A stretch of DNA of 21,736 nucleotides from a virus, in the IMG/VR virus record IMGVR_UViG_3300046000_011284, positions 1 to 21,736 of that record; one strand, given 5' to 3'. The notes under the pieces were generated by a model. That model was not told where the DNA came from. It was given only the letters and a program-made list of their open reading frames with translations, and ran no database searches. Shown here piece by piece: positions 6,528-13,330 of the stretch (positions are counted from its first letter, which is position 1; every line of letters begins with the position of its first letter). The position numbers were made by a program, and so were the translations under genes.

Positions 6528-7498
6528 TAGGCTTTTTCTTTTTGGTAAGGAATTAAATTTGAATTATCCGGTAAAAATTTACCTTTTAATCCTAATCTGT
6601 CTTGATTTTCAATCCAATATTTTTGTAAATTATTTGGTATATCTGCTCGAGTTGAATCAAGTATTTTAAGGTATCTATCTATAATAGAATTATATTCTTC
6701 TTTAGATATATTTTTCCTCATAAAATCTTCTAACTTAAAATAATCATCTAGAATATCTTGAGTTAAATTAAAGCCATATAGTTGATTTAATAAATCGATA
6801 GCTTCTTTAGGATTAGATGCTTCTTGTTTACCACTTTCTTTATCAACAACACCTGTAGTATGACCAAATGATTTACCTTTATTAGAGAATAAAGCCAACA
6901 TTAATTGTGTGCGATGCAAACCTTTAACATTTCCCTCATATGATTGGGAATAATAACTAAAACGTAACCATTCAGGATTACCTACATTAATGTCAGTCTG
7001 AACGGCTTTACCTACTTGTTCACCATCAGGGCCATACTGAGGTATGGCGCAGAATAATGATCCGGCACCTGATGCTTTAAGATCTACTTCAACATCAGGT
7101 AAAGTATCATTAATTTTATCCCCAATTAACACAATCATAGCGCGTAATTGAAGTTTTTCAGGAGATGCTGTTCTAGCTTTCTTAGTAAATTGAGCTAATA
7201 ATTCGTTGTATTTATTTTCATCTACACCCCAACCTTTAAAATCAGGTTTACCACCAGGAAATATATTTTTAATATCGTATGATAAATCAATATCACCGGA
7301 TACTGCTTTTTTACCTGCTGAACCTAGTTTTTCAAATGCAGTAAATGTTGATGCTTTAGCTGGGAATACTTGGGATAATTGCTCTACAAATTTTTCAATT
7401 GTAGGTTCAATATTATCTTTTTCAATTGAGTCTGTAGTACCGAATACGTTACCACCTTCTTTTAGTATTTGCTTAGCTAGGTTAAGTAATTTGATCAT
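6527..7498 (-). CDS. Polymerase-beta-type nucleotidyltransferase-like protein with MIKLL leader
   Basis: The protein has 323 residues. The start MIKLLNLAKQILKEGG carries the shared leader, with L-K-E at 12-14. The nucleotidyltransferase signature is LGSAGKKAVSGDIDLSYD: G59-S60 and D69-I-D71. A likely third carboxylate lies in VQTDINVG (D169). A conserved-looking block, NPEWLRFSYYSQSY and GLHRTQLMLALF (about 174-203), follows, then a helical C-terminal part. Enzymes of this fold transfer nucleotides to proteins, RNA or small molecules; the target cannot be read from sequence. The neighbouring 1125-residue protein begins with a second, divergent nucleotidyltransferase domain, so the two may act together. 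Toxin-type (MenA/AbiEii-like) activity is an alternative. It is preceded by a strong hairpin at 7511-7541. Confidence 0.85.
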   Translation of the reverse strand: MIKLLNLAKQILKEGGNVFGTTDSIEKDNIEPTIEKFVEQLSQVFPAKASTFTAFEKLGSAGKKAVSGDIDLSYDIKNIFPGGKPDFKGWGVDENKYNELLAQFTKKARTASPEKLQLRAMIVLIGDKINDTLPDVEVDLKASGAGSLFCAIPQYGPDGEQVGKAVQTDINVGNPEWLRFSYYSQSYEGNVKGLHRTQLMLALFSNKGKSFGHTTGVVDKESGKQEASNPKEAIDLLNQLYGFNLTQDILDDYFKLEDFMRKNISKEEYNSIIDRYLKILDSTRADIPNNLQKYWIENQDRLGLKGKFLPDNSNLIPYQKEKA

Positions 7499-7510
7499 AA
7501 TTAAACATAA

Positions 7511-7541
7511 ATAGGTAGCATGGACAATCCAAGCTACCTAT
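7511..7541 (-). terminator. Perfect hairpin upstream of the nucleotidyltransferase gene
   Basis: ATAGGTAGC (7511-7519) pairs with GCTACCTAT (7533-7541). After one A/A mismatch, inner arms TGGA/TCCA enclose a CAA loop. On the minus strand it is followed by TTATGTTTAATT and then the ATG at 7498. The U-rich but broken tail suits a weak intrinsic terminator for the upstream operon. An mRNA-stabilising or processing hairpin in the leader of the 323-residue gene is equally likely. Confidence 0.55.
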
Positions 7542-7547
7542 AAATAT
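7540..7547 (-). promoter_or_regulatory. ATATTTAT element before the 7511-7541 hairpin
   Basis: Copy of the octamer found in most longer gaps of this window. On the minus strand it immediately precedes, and by two bases overlaps, the hairpin, 41 bases before the start at 7498. It could be part of a promoter for the leftward block. Confidence 0.35.
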
Positions 7548-7559
7548 TGATTATTTTAA

Positions 7560-7685
7560 TTATGCAATTAATTTAATTAAAGTAAAAATTAAAAAAAACG
7601 TAATAAAACCCCATGCTATATCTCTTTCAAGGTTAATTTTTTTACCTGTGTTAAAATTAAATAACAAATCTACAATTTTGTGCAT
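7560..7685 (-). CDS. 41-residue single-span membrane protein
   Basis: A short open frame from the ATG at 7685 to the TAA at 7560-7562, read directly. The first 22 residues are polar/basic (MHKIVDLLFNFNTGKKINLE). Residues 23-40 are strongly hydrophobic (IAWGFITFFLIFTLIKLI), giving one predicted membrane helix with a basic N-terminal flank. It starts 3 bases after the metallophosphoesterase stop (TAAATTATG), as expected for a co-translated gene, and fills most of a gap that would otherwise be unusually long for this genome. Small membrane proteins of this size in phages include holins, antiholins and superinfection-exclusion proteins, but nothing here chooses among them. Confidence 0.6.
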   Translation of the reverse strand: MHKIVDLLFNFNTGKKINLERDIAWGFITFFLIFTLIKLIA

Positions 7686-7688
7686 AAT

Positions 7689-8435
7689 TTAATTATTATA
7701 AATGTGAATTTTTCCGTGTGTATCAATAAGTATAGCACTCATATTTTCCACCCAATCTCCACTATTAAGATACCTCTTACCATTAATTATTCTATCTTCA
7801 GGTTGATGTATATGACCACACATAACCCCATCGCACCCTTTCTTTTCTGCCATTTTTAATGCTGTAGTTTCAAAATCATTAACATAATTAGTAGCAGTTT
7901 TAACACTATTTTTTATTTTTTGAGATATTGATTGATATGGTAATTTACGCCATTTACGATATTTGTTATACCAACGATTTAAAGTTAATGCTATATCATA
8001 TCCAACAGCACCAATTTTAGATAACCATGTATATTTTGTTATAAACACATCAATTATATCACCATGAAAAACATAGTAACATTTTCTCTCCCAATTATCA
8101 TACTCAATATGTTCTGCGTATTCAATTTTATAATCTTCTCTAAATTCAATACCACCAAAATGATTACCTATAAATTCTTGTAAGAATTCATCATGGTTAC
8201 CTCTAATCCAGATTACTTGTATTTTATTAGATAGTTTCAATATTTTACCTAATACTTTAGTATGTTGTTTTTTCCATTTGCTTCCTCTATTTAAAGCCCA
8301 ACCATCAATAATATCGCCGTTTAATATTAAAAGATCAGTGGGGTGATTATCTAAAAACTCTAAAAACTCTTCAGCTTTAGAATCTTTAGTACCTAAATGT
8401 AAATCAGAAACTATTATTGCCTTGTAATTTTTCAT
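7689..8435 (-). CDS. LpxH-like calcineurin-fold metallophosphoesterase
   Basis: The protein has 248 residues from the ATG at 8435. This start forms an ATGA overlap with the upstream glycosyltransferase stop and is preferred to a TTG two codons earlier. All metallophosphoesterase motifs are present: S-D11-L-H13-L-G, G-D41-I-I-D, G-N80-H81-D82, H124-G-D and G-H208-I-H210. The length and the H-G-D spacing fit the UDP-2,3-diacylglucosamine pyrophosphatase (LpxH/LpxG-like) branch more than general phosphodiesterases. The family hydrolyses a pyrophosphate in a lipid-sugar nucleotide at the membrane. With a glycosyltransferase directly upstream, a role in making or altering a glycolipid or surface sugar is plausible, but substrate specificity is not visible. 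Confidence 0.88.
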   Translation of the reverse strand: MKNYKAIIVSDLHLGTKDSKAEEFLEFLDNHPTDLLILNGDIIDGWALNRGSKWKKQHTKVLGKILKLSNKIQVIWIRGNHDEFLQEFIGNHFGGIEFREDYKIEYAEHIEYDNWERKCYYVFHGDIIDVFITKYTWLSKIGAVGYDIALTLNRWYNKYRKWRKLPYQSISQKIKNSVKTATNYVNDFETTALKMAEKKGCDGVMCGHIHQPEDRIINGKRYLNSGDWVENMSAILIDTHGKIHIYNN

Positions 8436-9118
8436 TCCCAATAATTAAAGTCTTGTTTAAAAAATTCATCATTATTTCTGTTTAACCATGATTTCCAAGC
8501 CAGCACAATCATATACCATACACCTTTTTTATCAAATCTTCTACTTGAAGTATAAACGTAATTGTTTGTGATTTTAAAACGATTAGGTTTAATTTTGGAA
8601 CTGAGGTGATAATCCTCGGCAATTTTATCTTCTTCATTGAATCCTTTTAAATTATTAAAGGTTTCTGTTTTAAATAACATAAAACCACCTAAAGCAAATG
8701 GTTTTGTTTTTGAACTATACCACTGGAACAGATCAAATACTCTATATAGCCAGTTATATTTTTTATCTGTTTTATATTTGCAAGTAACTAGATCATATTT
8801 ACCCTTAATAGCACGTCTGATACATCCTTTAATTGTATTTTGTTCTGGAAAAATATCAGCATCTAGAAATAAAATATAGGGTGTTGTTACTAATTTAGCT
8901 CCATTATTGCGGGCTATGGCAGGTAATCCACCTTCAATTACTTCTATATTTTTATATATTGATTTATATTTTTTTAATAACAAAATAGAAGATTCCTCAG
9001 TTGAGGAATCCGCTATTATTATTTTACAATCAATTTGAGATAATATTATTTTTAATAAATCAATTATTCCTTTACCTTCATTTTTGCAAGGAATTACTAT
9101 GGTTAATTGTTGATTCAC
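8432..9118 (-). CDS. Family 2 glycosyltransferase
   Basis: The protein has 228 residues, starting at GTG (9118). No ATG is available near the first beta strand, and the Rossmann-like TIVIPCKNEGKGI must be near the N-terminus, so GTG is the natural choice. GT-A features are the nucleotide-binding first strand (6-15), L-D86-A-D88 (DXD metal/sugar-nucleotide site), GGF-x-L-F-K (acceptor loop, about 144-150) and the A-E168-D169 general-base motif. A C-terminal basic/aromatic segment (RFDKKGVWYMIVLAWKSW) may touch the membrane. It transfers a sugar from a nucleotide sugar to an unknown acceptor. It is coupled to the LpxH-like gene by ATGA. An ATATTTAT element ends 4 bases before the start. Confidence 0.88.
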   Translation of the reverse strand: MNQQLTIVIPCKNEGKGIIDLLKIILSQIDCKIIIADSSTEESSILLLKKYKSIYKNIEVIEGGLPAIARNNGAKLVTTPYILFLDADIFPEQNTIKGCIRRAIKGKYDLVTCKYKTDKKYNWLYRVFDLFQWYSSKTKPFALGGFMLFKTETFNNLKGFNEEDKIAEDYHLSSKIKPNRFKITNNYVYTSSRRFDKKGVWYMIVLAWKSWLNRNNDEFFKQDFNYWE

Positions 9119-9122
9119 ACAG

Positions 9123-9130
9123 ATAAATAT
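9123..9130 (-). promoter_or_regulatory. ATATTTAT element 4 bases before the 9118 GTG start
   Basis: Minus strand reads ATATTTATCTGTGTG. The spacing to the start matches that at 3099 and 12068, and it supports the GTG as the real start. Confidence 0.35.
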
Positions 9131-9131
9131 C

Positions 9132-9917
9132 TTAATTTAATTTTACTGATGTGGGTAATAGTAAAGTCATAGGCTTAAAATCAGGATTTTCCATTTTGTA
9201 TATTTCATATATGTTTTGGAACATCTTAAAATTAGTAGCAATTCCACCATATTGTTTTAATTGCCATCCTTTACCTTGAATTGTATCTCCTTTACCTTCA
9301 CCACGAGTAGATGCTTTTAACCACAATACTCCTGTATCTTCAACTAATTGATTATGGGTTTCATTCCAGGCAACAGCATATGCTGCTAATTGTAAACCAT
9401 AAGATGTATGAAGTGAATTAGATGTTTTAATATCAAGTAACCATACTTTACCATTAATTTTAACAATTAAATCCGCTGTACCAGCGTATTCATGATTATC
9501 TGAAAATAAATGATATTCAGTTACTATTAGTTCGGGTTTATGTGTTGTCCAGAAATCGGCAAATTTAAGAATCATTCTCCAAACATCAAGTGAATATTGT
9601 GCTTTACCATATTCATCTATCCATTGAATTTCTTCTCCATTTAAATAACGATCAATAGCATTATGTACTTGTGTACCTTCGTTTGCTGCTTTAGAAGCAA
9701 TAATATCGGAATTATGTCCTACATCTTTAAGCCAAGCATGAAAAAATTGGTTTTTAGGAAAATAATTTAATACTGATGTAACTGAAGGGTAATATTTATC
9801 GTTGCGTTTATAAAATCTACTATCTAAAACATTTACTTGTTTATCACCTTCGCTATATTCTACAAGACGCTTAATTTTAGGGTCTTTAATAATGTTTACA
9901 TTTCTGTCAATAATCAT
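9132..9917 (-). CDS. PD-(D/E)XK nuclease (RecB/Cas4-like)
   Basis: The protein has 261 residues. The PD-(D/E)XK core shows G81-T-x-x-H85 N-terminal to the core, E134 in a VTEYHLF strand, G146-T-A-D149-L, D162-I-K164-T-S and Q176-L-A-A-Y, the arrangement of RecB-type exonucleases and Cas4-like proteins. There are no iron-sulfur cysteines at the C-terminus, so it is not a typical Cas4. It overlaps the primase stop by four bases (ATGA), which places it in DNA replication or recombination: end resection, processing of Okazaki-type intermediates, or degradation of host DNA. The same signature is found in many phage exonucleases listed simply as PD-(D/E)XK proteins. Confidence 0.9.
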   Translation of the reverse strand: MIIDRNVNIIKDPKIKRLVEYSEGDKQVNVLDSRFYKRNDKYYPSVTSVLNYFPKNQFFHAWLKDVGHNSDIIASKAANEGTQVHNAIDRYLNGEEIQWIDEYGKAQYSLDVWRMILKFADFWTTHKPELIVTEYHLFSDNHEYAGTADLIVKINGKVWLLDIKTSNSLHTSYGLQLAAYAVAWNETHNQLVEDTGVLWLKASTRGEGKGDTIQGKGWQLKQYGGIATNFKMFQNIYEIYKMENPDFKPMTLLLPTSVKLN

Positions 9918-10855
9918 AATAATTGTAATTTTTTTTCAAGCAAACTCTGAAAATTCAGTGGTTGTGTTTGCTCAATATTGTTTAAAAAATTTTCGAAACC
10001 TATTTCATTAGCATCTTTACCTTCCATTTCTACCAAATATATTTCTTTACCGTATGACATTAACATTTCAGCTTGTTTTAAAGCATCACGTCTAGCGTCT
10101 TGATCCAAAGCAATATAAATTCTATCAACAGAAGATTTAACTAATTTTTCCATTAATTTACCATGTATTACCTTTCCAAATAAAGGAATAACATTACGTT
10201 TAATTGTTAATGCATCAAACATACCTTCAACAAGTATGATTGGTGCATCCCAATTTATATATAGTTCAAAACCAATAACGTCTTTAGCCGCCACTGGTGG
10301 ATTTTTGTATTTTTGAGGTGTTTCACCTTTATAATCTCTAGCTATAAAATAATTTAATTTTTTATCATTATCATATGAAGGGATAATAACACGACCTCCA
10401 TATTTACCATCTTTACAAAAACCAATATTGTATTTAATTATATCGTCTTGAGTTAAACCACGTGACTTAAGAAATTTCAAAACGTGCTTTACTTCAATTT
10501 GTAATATTTTATCTAATTTAGTTATATCAATTAATGAAATAAATTCTTTAGGTAATTGTACAGCACCTAATTCAATATTTTTAGTATTATCTGGGATTAT
10601 TAGGATGTTAAGTTCTCCTATTTTATTATCTGGGGCTTTCATCTTTTTAAATAATGAAAGTAATGTTTTACCCTTAGCACTACAAATCCAACAATGCCAA
10701 AAATTTTCACGTTTAGCTGTTGTACGTAAATTAATTTCTAATTTTAGTTTATGATGTGTACAGAATGGACACTTAAAAGCATAATTGCCTTTACTTGTTG
10801 ATTGTCCTTTACCTAGTACTGATTCAATTAAGAATAGTAGAGCTGTATTATCCAT
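9914..10855 (-). CDS. DnaG-type DNA primase (T4 gp61-like)
   Basis: The protein has 313 residues. It synthesises RNA primers for lagging-strand replication. The N-terminal zinc-binding domain has C29-P-F-C32 and H54-C55-W-I-C58. The primase core includes RGLTQDDIIKYNIGF and GGRVIIPSYD (about 132-162). The Toprim domain carries V-E210-G-M-F-D-A-L and L-D251-Q-D253-A, followed by G-K-D281-A-N-E. It is shorter than bacterial DnaG (no C-terminal helicase-binding domain), similar in size to T4 gp61. The stop overlaps the nuclease start (ATGA). No helicase or polymerase is present in the window. Confidence 0.93.
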   Translation of the reverse strand: MDNTALLFLIESVLGKGQSTSKGNYAFKCPFCTHHKLKLEINLRTTAKRENFWHCWICSAKGKTLLSLFKKMKAPDNKIGELNILIIPDNTKNIELGAVQLPKEFISLIDITKLDKILQIEVKHVLKFLKSRGLTQDDIIKYNIGFCKDGKYGGRVIIPSYDNDKKLNYFIARDYKGETPQKYKNPPVAAKDVIGFELYINWDAPIILVEGMFDALTIKRNVIPLFGKVIHGKLMEKLVKSSVDRIYIALDQDARRDALKQAEMLMSYGKEIYLVEMEGKDANEIGFENFLNNIEQTQPLNFQSLLEKKLQLL

Positions 10856-10881
10856 ACTCTCAATATATGAAATAATTTTGC

Positions 10882-11334
10882 CTAAGCAAAATCTTTGCGA
10901 AAGTACTTACCTGCTATATTGTCGTTGTAACTATTATCAATAAACAATACATTATGTACTATTTGTTCTCTTAATTCAAGAAATGTAAGTTGTTTTTTAT
11001 TTTTAGCAAAATTTAATATAACACGTTGAAACTTATCTTCACCTAATAATTTAACATCAGCTAATAGTTCTTTAGATGAACCATAATATGATTTCCACCC
11101 ACTATCTACTTTATCAACTCGGGTTGTTGGTTTACGACCAACACCTGTATGTTCAGCAATTTCTTTTTTAGTGAGTTTTTTCTTTTTATTATGTAAGAAT
11201 GCTTTTTTACCTATATAAAATTTATTTGTTTCCAAATTAGTAATTATATAAGTAAAACCATAATAACCTTCAGTGTGTTCTTCAGGAAATTCATCTAAAC
11301 TTCCGTCATCGAGATGCCATAACCAATTATTCAT
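10882..11334 (-). CDS. GIY-YIG-like phage protein
   Basis: The protein has 150 residues. YGFTYIITNLETNKFYIGKKAF (about 24-45) fits the GIY-YIG first strands, with the hairpin Y-x-I ... Y-I-G-K. A Lys-rich segment and GWKSYYGSSKELLADVKLLG follow, then an LELREQ segment (about 117-122) that could supply the conserved Glu. A family with this layout, with W-x-S-Y-x-G-S, occurs in many T4-like and aquatic phages as a putative endonuclease. Unlike the gene at 2503-3099 it has no NUMOD repeats, so it may be a resident nuclease and not a homing element. It is separated by 26 bases from the primase gene. Confidence 0.7.
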   Translation of the reverse strand: MNNWLWHLDDGSLDEFPEEHTEGYYGFTYIITNLETNKFYIGKKAFLHNKKKKLTKKEIAEHTGVGRKPTTRVDKVDSGWKSYYGSSKELLADVKLLGEDKFQRVILNFAKNKKQLTFLELREQIVHNVLFIDNSYNDNIAGKYFRKDFA

Positions 11335-11343
11335 AAAATTTAT

Positions 11344-11760
11344 TTAAACACTTTCAATATTAATGAAATATTTAGGATCTAAGTAACCTTCTCTATTAGA
11401 TAATATTCTTTCTTCAAAAAATTCAGTAAATTTAGAAATAATAGGTGTTCCTTCTTCTTCAAACTCATCTTTATTCCATATATTCTCTACATTAATTGGT
11501 TCAATTTTATATCTTTCAGATATTTTATTTCCATCTAATGTAATCCTAACATTTAAATCTTTATAATCTAAATATTTAAATAAACCTTTTCCACTTTTAT
11601 CTCTAGTAGCAGCAATATAAAATTGATTTGGATAAAGTCCTGAGTTATCAGGTTCAAATTTTATACCTTTTTCTTTTATACTATTAATAAAAGAACTATT
11701 TGTAAAATGATATAATATACCTACTTGTTTAGCTTCTATTAAGTCTAATAATTTAATCAT
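11344..11760 (-). CDS. ADP-ribosyltransferase-like small protein with MIKLL leader
   Basis: The protein has 138 residues. It begins MIKLLDLIEAKQ, the shared leader with L-I-E at 7-9. The rest shows G-I-L-Y-H-F-T (14-20), an SINSIKEKGI-like helix, a Y-I-A-A-T-R-D strand, V-R-I-T-L-D-G, and a late F-F-E-E-R-I segment. This order (Y-H-x-T near the N-terminus, a Ser/Thr-T-R-D strand, an E-E-R-I near the end) resembles predicted ADP-ribosyltransferase or DarT/RES-type folds seen in phage proteins. The resemblance is by pattern only and NAD+ use is unproven. T4 packages its Alt ADP-ribosyltransferase in the head, which would fit the leader. The gene overlaps its upstream neighbour by one base. Confidence 0.75.
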   Translation of the reverse strand: MIKLLDLIEAKQVGILYHFTNSSFINSIKEKGIKFEPDNSGLYPNQFYIAATRDKSGKGLFKYLDYKDLNVRITLDGNKISERYKIEPINVENIWNKDEFEEEGTPIISKFTEFFEERILSNREGYLDPKYFINIESV

Positions 11761-12068
11761 TATGTATCGTATTTAACAACAAACGTCATATCTGTATCAG
11801 GTGACATTAACATTGGTTTACCAAATTTAGCAACAGCTAATAATTCATTATTATCATTATATAATCCTAACGCAGTAGCATAGGTGTAAAAATCAGAGCC
11901 AGTAGCAAAATCTTTTACAGATCCACTAGCGTAATTAGTTACTAGTGTTGGATTGTAAGATAAATTAAAATCACTTTCCTTTACCAAACAACGAACCTCA
12001 TGTTCGTATATTGGTTGTTCATTTTTAAATGAAACTGAAAATGATCCTGTATATGTTATTGCTGGCAT
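11760..12068 (-). CDS. Stand-alone virion-type C-terminal domain protein
   Basis: The protein has 102 residues and is beta-rich. Its last third, GLYNDNNELLAVAK followed by x-x-x-P, is the same as the C-terminal end of the 310-residue virion protein at 15524-16456. The preceding V-K-x-S-D-F-N-L-S-Y-N-P-T-L also matches V-K-N-S-E-F-N-Y-T-T-N-P-S there. It is therefore a separate copy of a virion protein's C-terminal domain, probably itself a structural or decoration protein. It lies beyond the glycosyltransferase genes, away from the main structural block. An ATATTTAT element ends 4 bases before the ATG. Confidence 0.85.
   Translation of the reverse strand: MPAITYTGSFSVSFKNEQPIYEHEVRCLVKESDFNLSYNPTLVTNYASGSVKDFATGSDFYTYATALGLYNDNNELLAVAKFGKPMLMSPDTDMTFVVKYDT
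11836..11869. repeat. 34-base exact repeat, copy 1
   Basis: Encodes the LGLYNDNNELLA region and is identical over 34 bases to 15600-15633, including third codon positions, which suggests recent copying or recombination. Confidence 0.9.
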
Positions 12069-12072
12069 GGAT

Positions 12073-12080
12073 ATAAATAT
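12073..12080 (-). promoter_or_regulatory. ATATTTAT element 4 bases before the 12068 start
   Basis: Minus strand reads CTAATATTTATATCCATG. One of the three octamer copies with exactly 4-base spacing to a start codon. Confidence 0.35.
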
Positions 12081-12089
12081 TAGAAAATT

Positions 12090-12572
12090 TTAATGTCTTT
12101 CATTGCTTCCTATATGTTTAACAGGTATACCTGCATATTTTTGATTAGGTAATAATTTACTTTGTTTAGTTACTACTCCATTCATTCCTATCATTACCCC
12201 TGGGGGTATTGTTGATTTTTGATGAATAGCTACCCCCATTCCTAAATTTACATTTTCAGAAATGTGACAGAAACCTGCTAGTTTTGAACCAGCACTCATT
12301 GTTACATTATTTTCTATTACACAATCATGAGCAATATAACCATATTTCATTATATAACAATTTTCACCTATTTCTGTTCTTCTTTCTGCTCCAGCATCTA
12401 TTGTTACAAATCCAGTTAATCTAGTCCCTTTTTTAATTATTACACCCTTTCCTTCTTCTTCTCTTTTTTTCCATTCAGGTGGAAATCCTATTATACAATA
12501 AGGTCCAATGTAAACATCTTCTTCGATTATTACATTAGGTTCAATTAGAGCTGTAGGGTGAATATAAGTCAT
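12090..12572 (-). CDS. LpxA-like left-handed beta-helix acyltransferase
   Basis: The protein has 160 residues from the ATG at 12572, 8 bases after the upstream stop. A longer in-frame reading to 12632 would overlap the glycosyltransferase by about 50 bases and adds 20 residues that do not fit the fold. Hexapeptide repeats ([LIV]-G-x4) begin at once: IHPTALIEPNVIIEEDVYIG, then ITIDAGAER, EIGENCYIM and IAHDCVIENNV, where H82 corresponds to the catalytic His of LpxA. Then come GFCHISENVNLGMG, GMNGVVT and AGIPVKHI. It is shorter than LpxA (about 260 residues), lacking the C-terminal helical domain, so UDP-sugar O/N-acylation of a different substrate is likelier than true lipid A synthesis. It lies in an operon with two glycosyltransferases. 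Confidence 0.88.
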   Translation of the reverse strand: MTYIHPTALIEPNVIIEEDVYIGPYCIIGFPPEWKKREEEGKGVIIKKGTRLTGFVTIDAGAERRTEIGENCYIMKYGYIAHDCVIENNVTMSAGSKLAGFCHISENVNLGMGVAIHQKSTIPPGVMIGMNGVVTKQSKLLPNQKYAGIPVKHIGSNERH

Positions 12573-12580
12573 ATTTTTAG

Positions 12581-13330
12581 TTAGGGTTCTATAATAGCAG
12601 TTTTTACTTCTTCTATCCAATTTAACTTCCAATGAGGATTTAAATGATAAACACCCTTAGGTTCTTTGCCAGATTCAATGTATATATTTGCTGCTTCTAA
12701 CATTTTTTGATAGCTAGTAGTCTCACCTTCTTTATCTTCTCCAAATTGAGATATATGGTTTCTTGGTGATGACCACCTATATAAAAATTGTGGTTCATCT
12801 TTACAAACATCAAGAGATTTATGTAAATATTCTGCTATTCTATTATTAAAAGCAGCATCTTCTCCTGTATTTTTTTCTGGTATTCCTCCTACAGCATCAA
12901 ATAATTTTCTTGAAACTATATTTGCTCCTTGAGTTTGATCTGTCTTTTTGTAAAGAACATCTCCATATAATATATAGAATGGACCTTCATATACAAAATC
13001 AGATTGATTTAAATTATTAACCATTCTACTTATTCTACCTGGTAGATAAATGTCATCATCTCCCCATGTTAATAGATATTCTCCAGTAGCATATTTATAA
13101 GTTGTATTCCATTTATGTCCAAGATTAGGAGATCTTTCTGAGGAATTAATTATTTTTACTTCTGGGTGTTCAAATATAAATTCTTGTTGGGAGAAATCAT
13201 TATATATTATTAATTCTTTTTCTCCTTGATAGTCTTGTTTCAAAAAAGATTCAAGAGCTTCTTCTAGAAGATATGCTCTAGAAAATGTAGGACATATGCA
13301 GGATACTTTAGGGAGATTTATAGTAGACAT
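12581..13330 (-). CDS. Family 2 glycosyltransferase
   Basis: The protein has 249 residues. The GT-A fold shows VSCICPTFSRAYLLEEALESFL (9-30) and the E-L-I-I-Y-N-D strand. W-G-D91-D-D93-I-Y-L-P is the metal/nucleotide-sugar site and N-T-G-E157-D158-A-A the general-base region. A C-terminal extension contains YRWSSPRNHISQ. It transfers an unknown sugar to an unknown acceptor. Its ATG overlaps the upstream gene by 13 bases. The acyltransferase follows directly, so the two may build an acylated or acetylated amino-sugar decoration. It is unlike the other family-2 enzyme at 8432-9118 outside the core motifs. Confidence 0.88.
   Translation of the reverse strand: MSTINLPKVSCICPTFSRAYLLEEALESFLKQDYQGEKELIIYNDFSQQEFIFEHPEVKIINSSERSPNLGHKWNTTYKYATGEYLLTWGDDDIYLPGRISRMVNNLNQSDFVYEGPFYILYGDVLYKKTDQTQGANIVSRKLFDAVGGIPEKNTGEDAAFNNRIAEYLHKSLDVCKDEPQFLYRWSSPRNHISQFGEDKEGETTSYQKMLEAANIYIESGKEPKGVYHLNPHWKLNWIEEVKTAIIEP

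Noticed and set aside
1933-7547. T4-type late promoters (TATAAATA) read on the plus strand at 1932 and 7539
   Set aside because: All genes run the other way and no plus-strand genes follow; the sites are better discussed as a minus-strand motif of unknown role.
9132-9917. Cas4 and a CRISPR link for the PD-(D/E)XK nuclease
   Set aside because: No iron-sulfur cysteine cluster and no repeats or other cas genes; the overlap with primase indicates replication or recombination.
12573-12632. Longer N-terminus for the LpxA-like gene
   Set aside because: The extra 20 residues overlap the glycosyltransferase gene and do not fit the beta-helix; the ATG at 12572 lies 8 bases after the stop.
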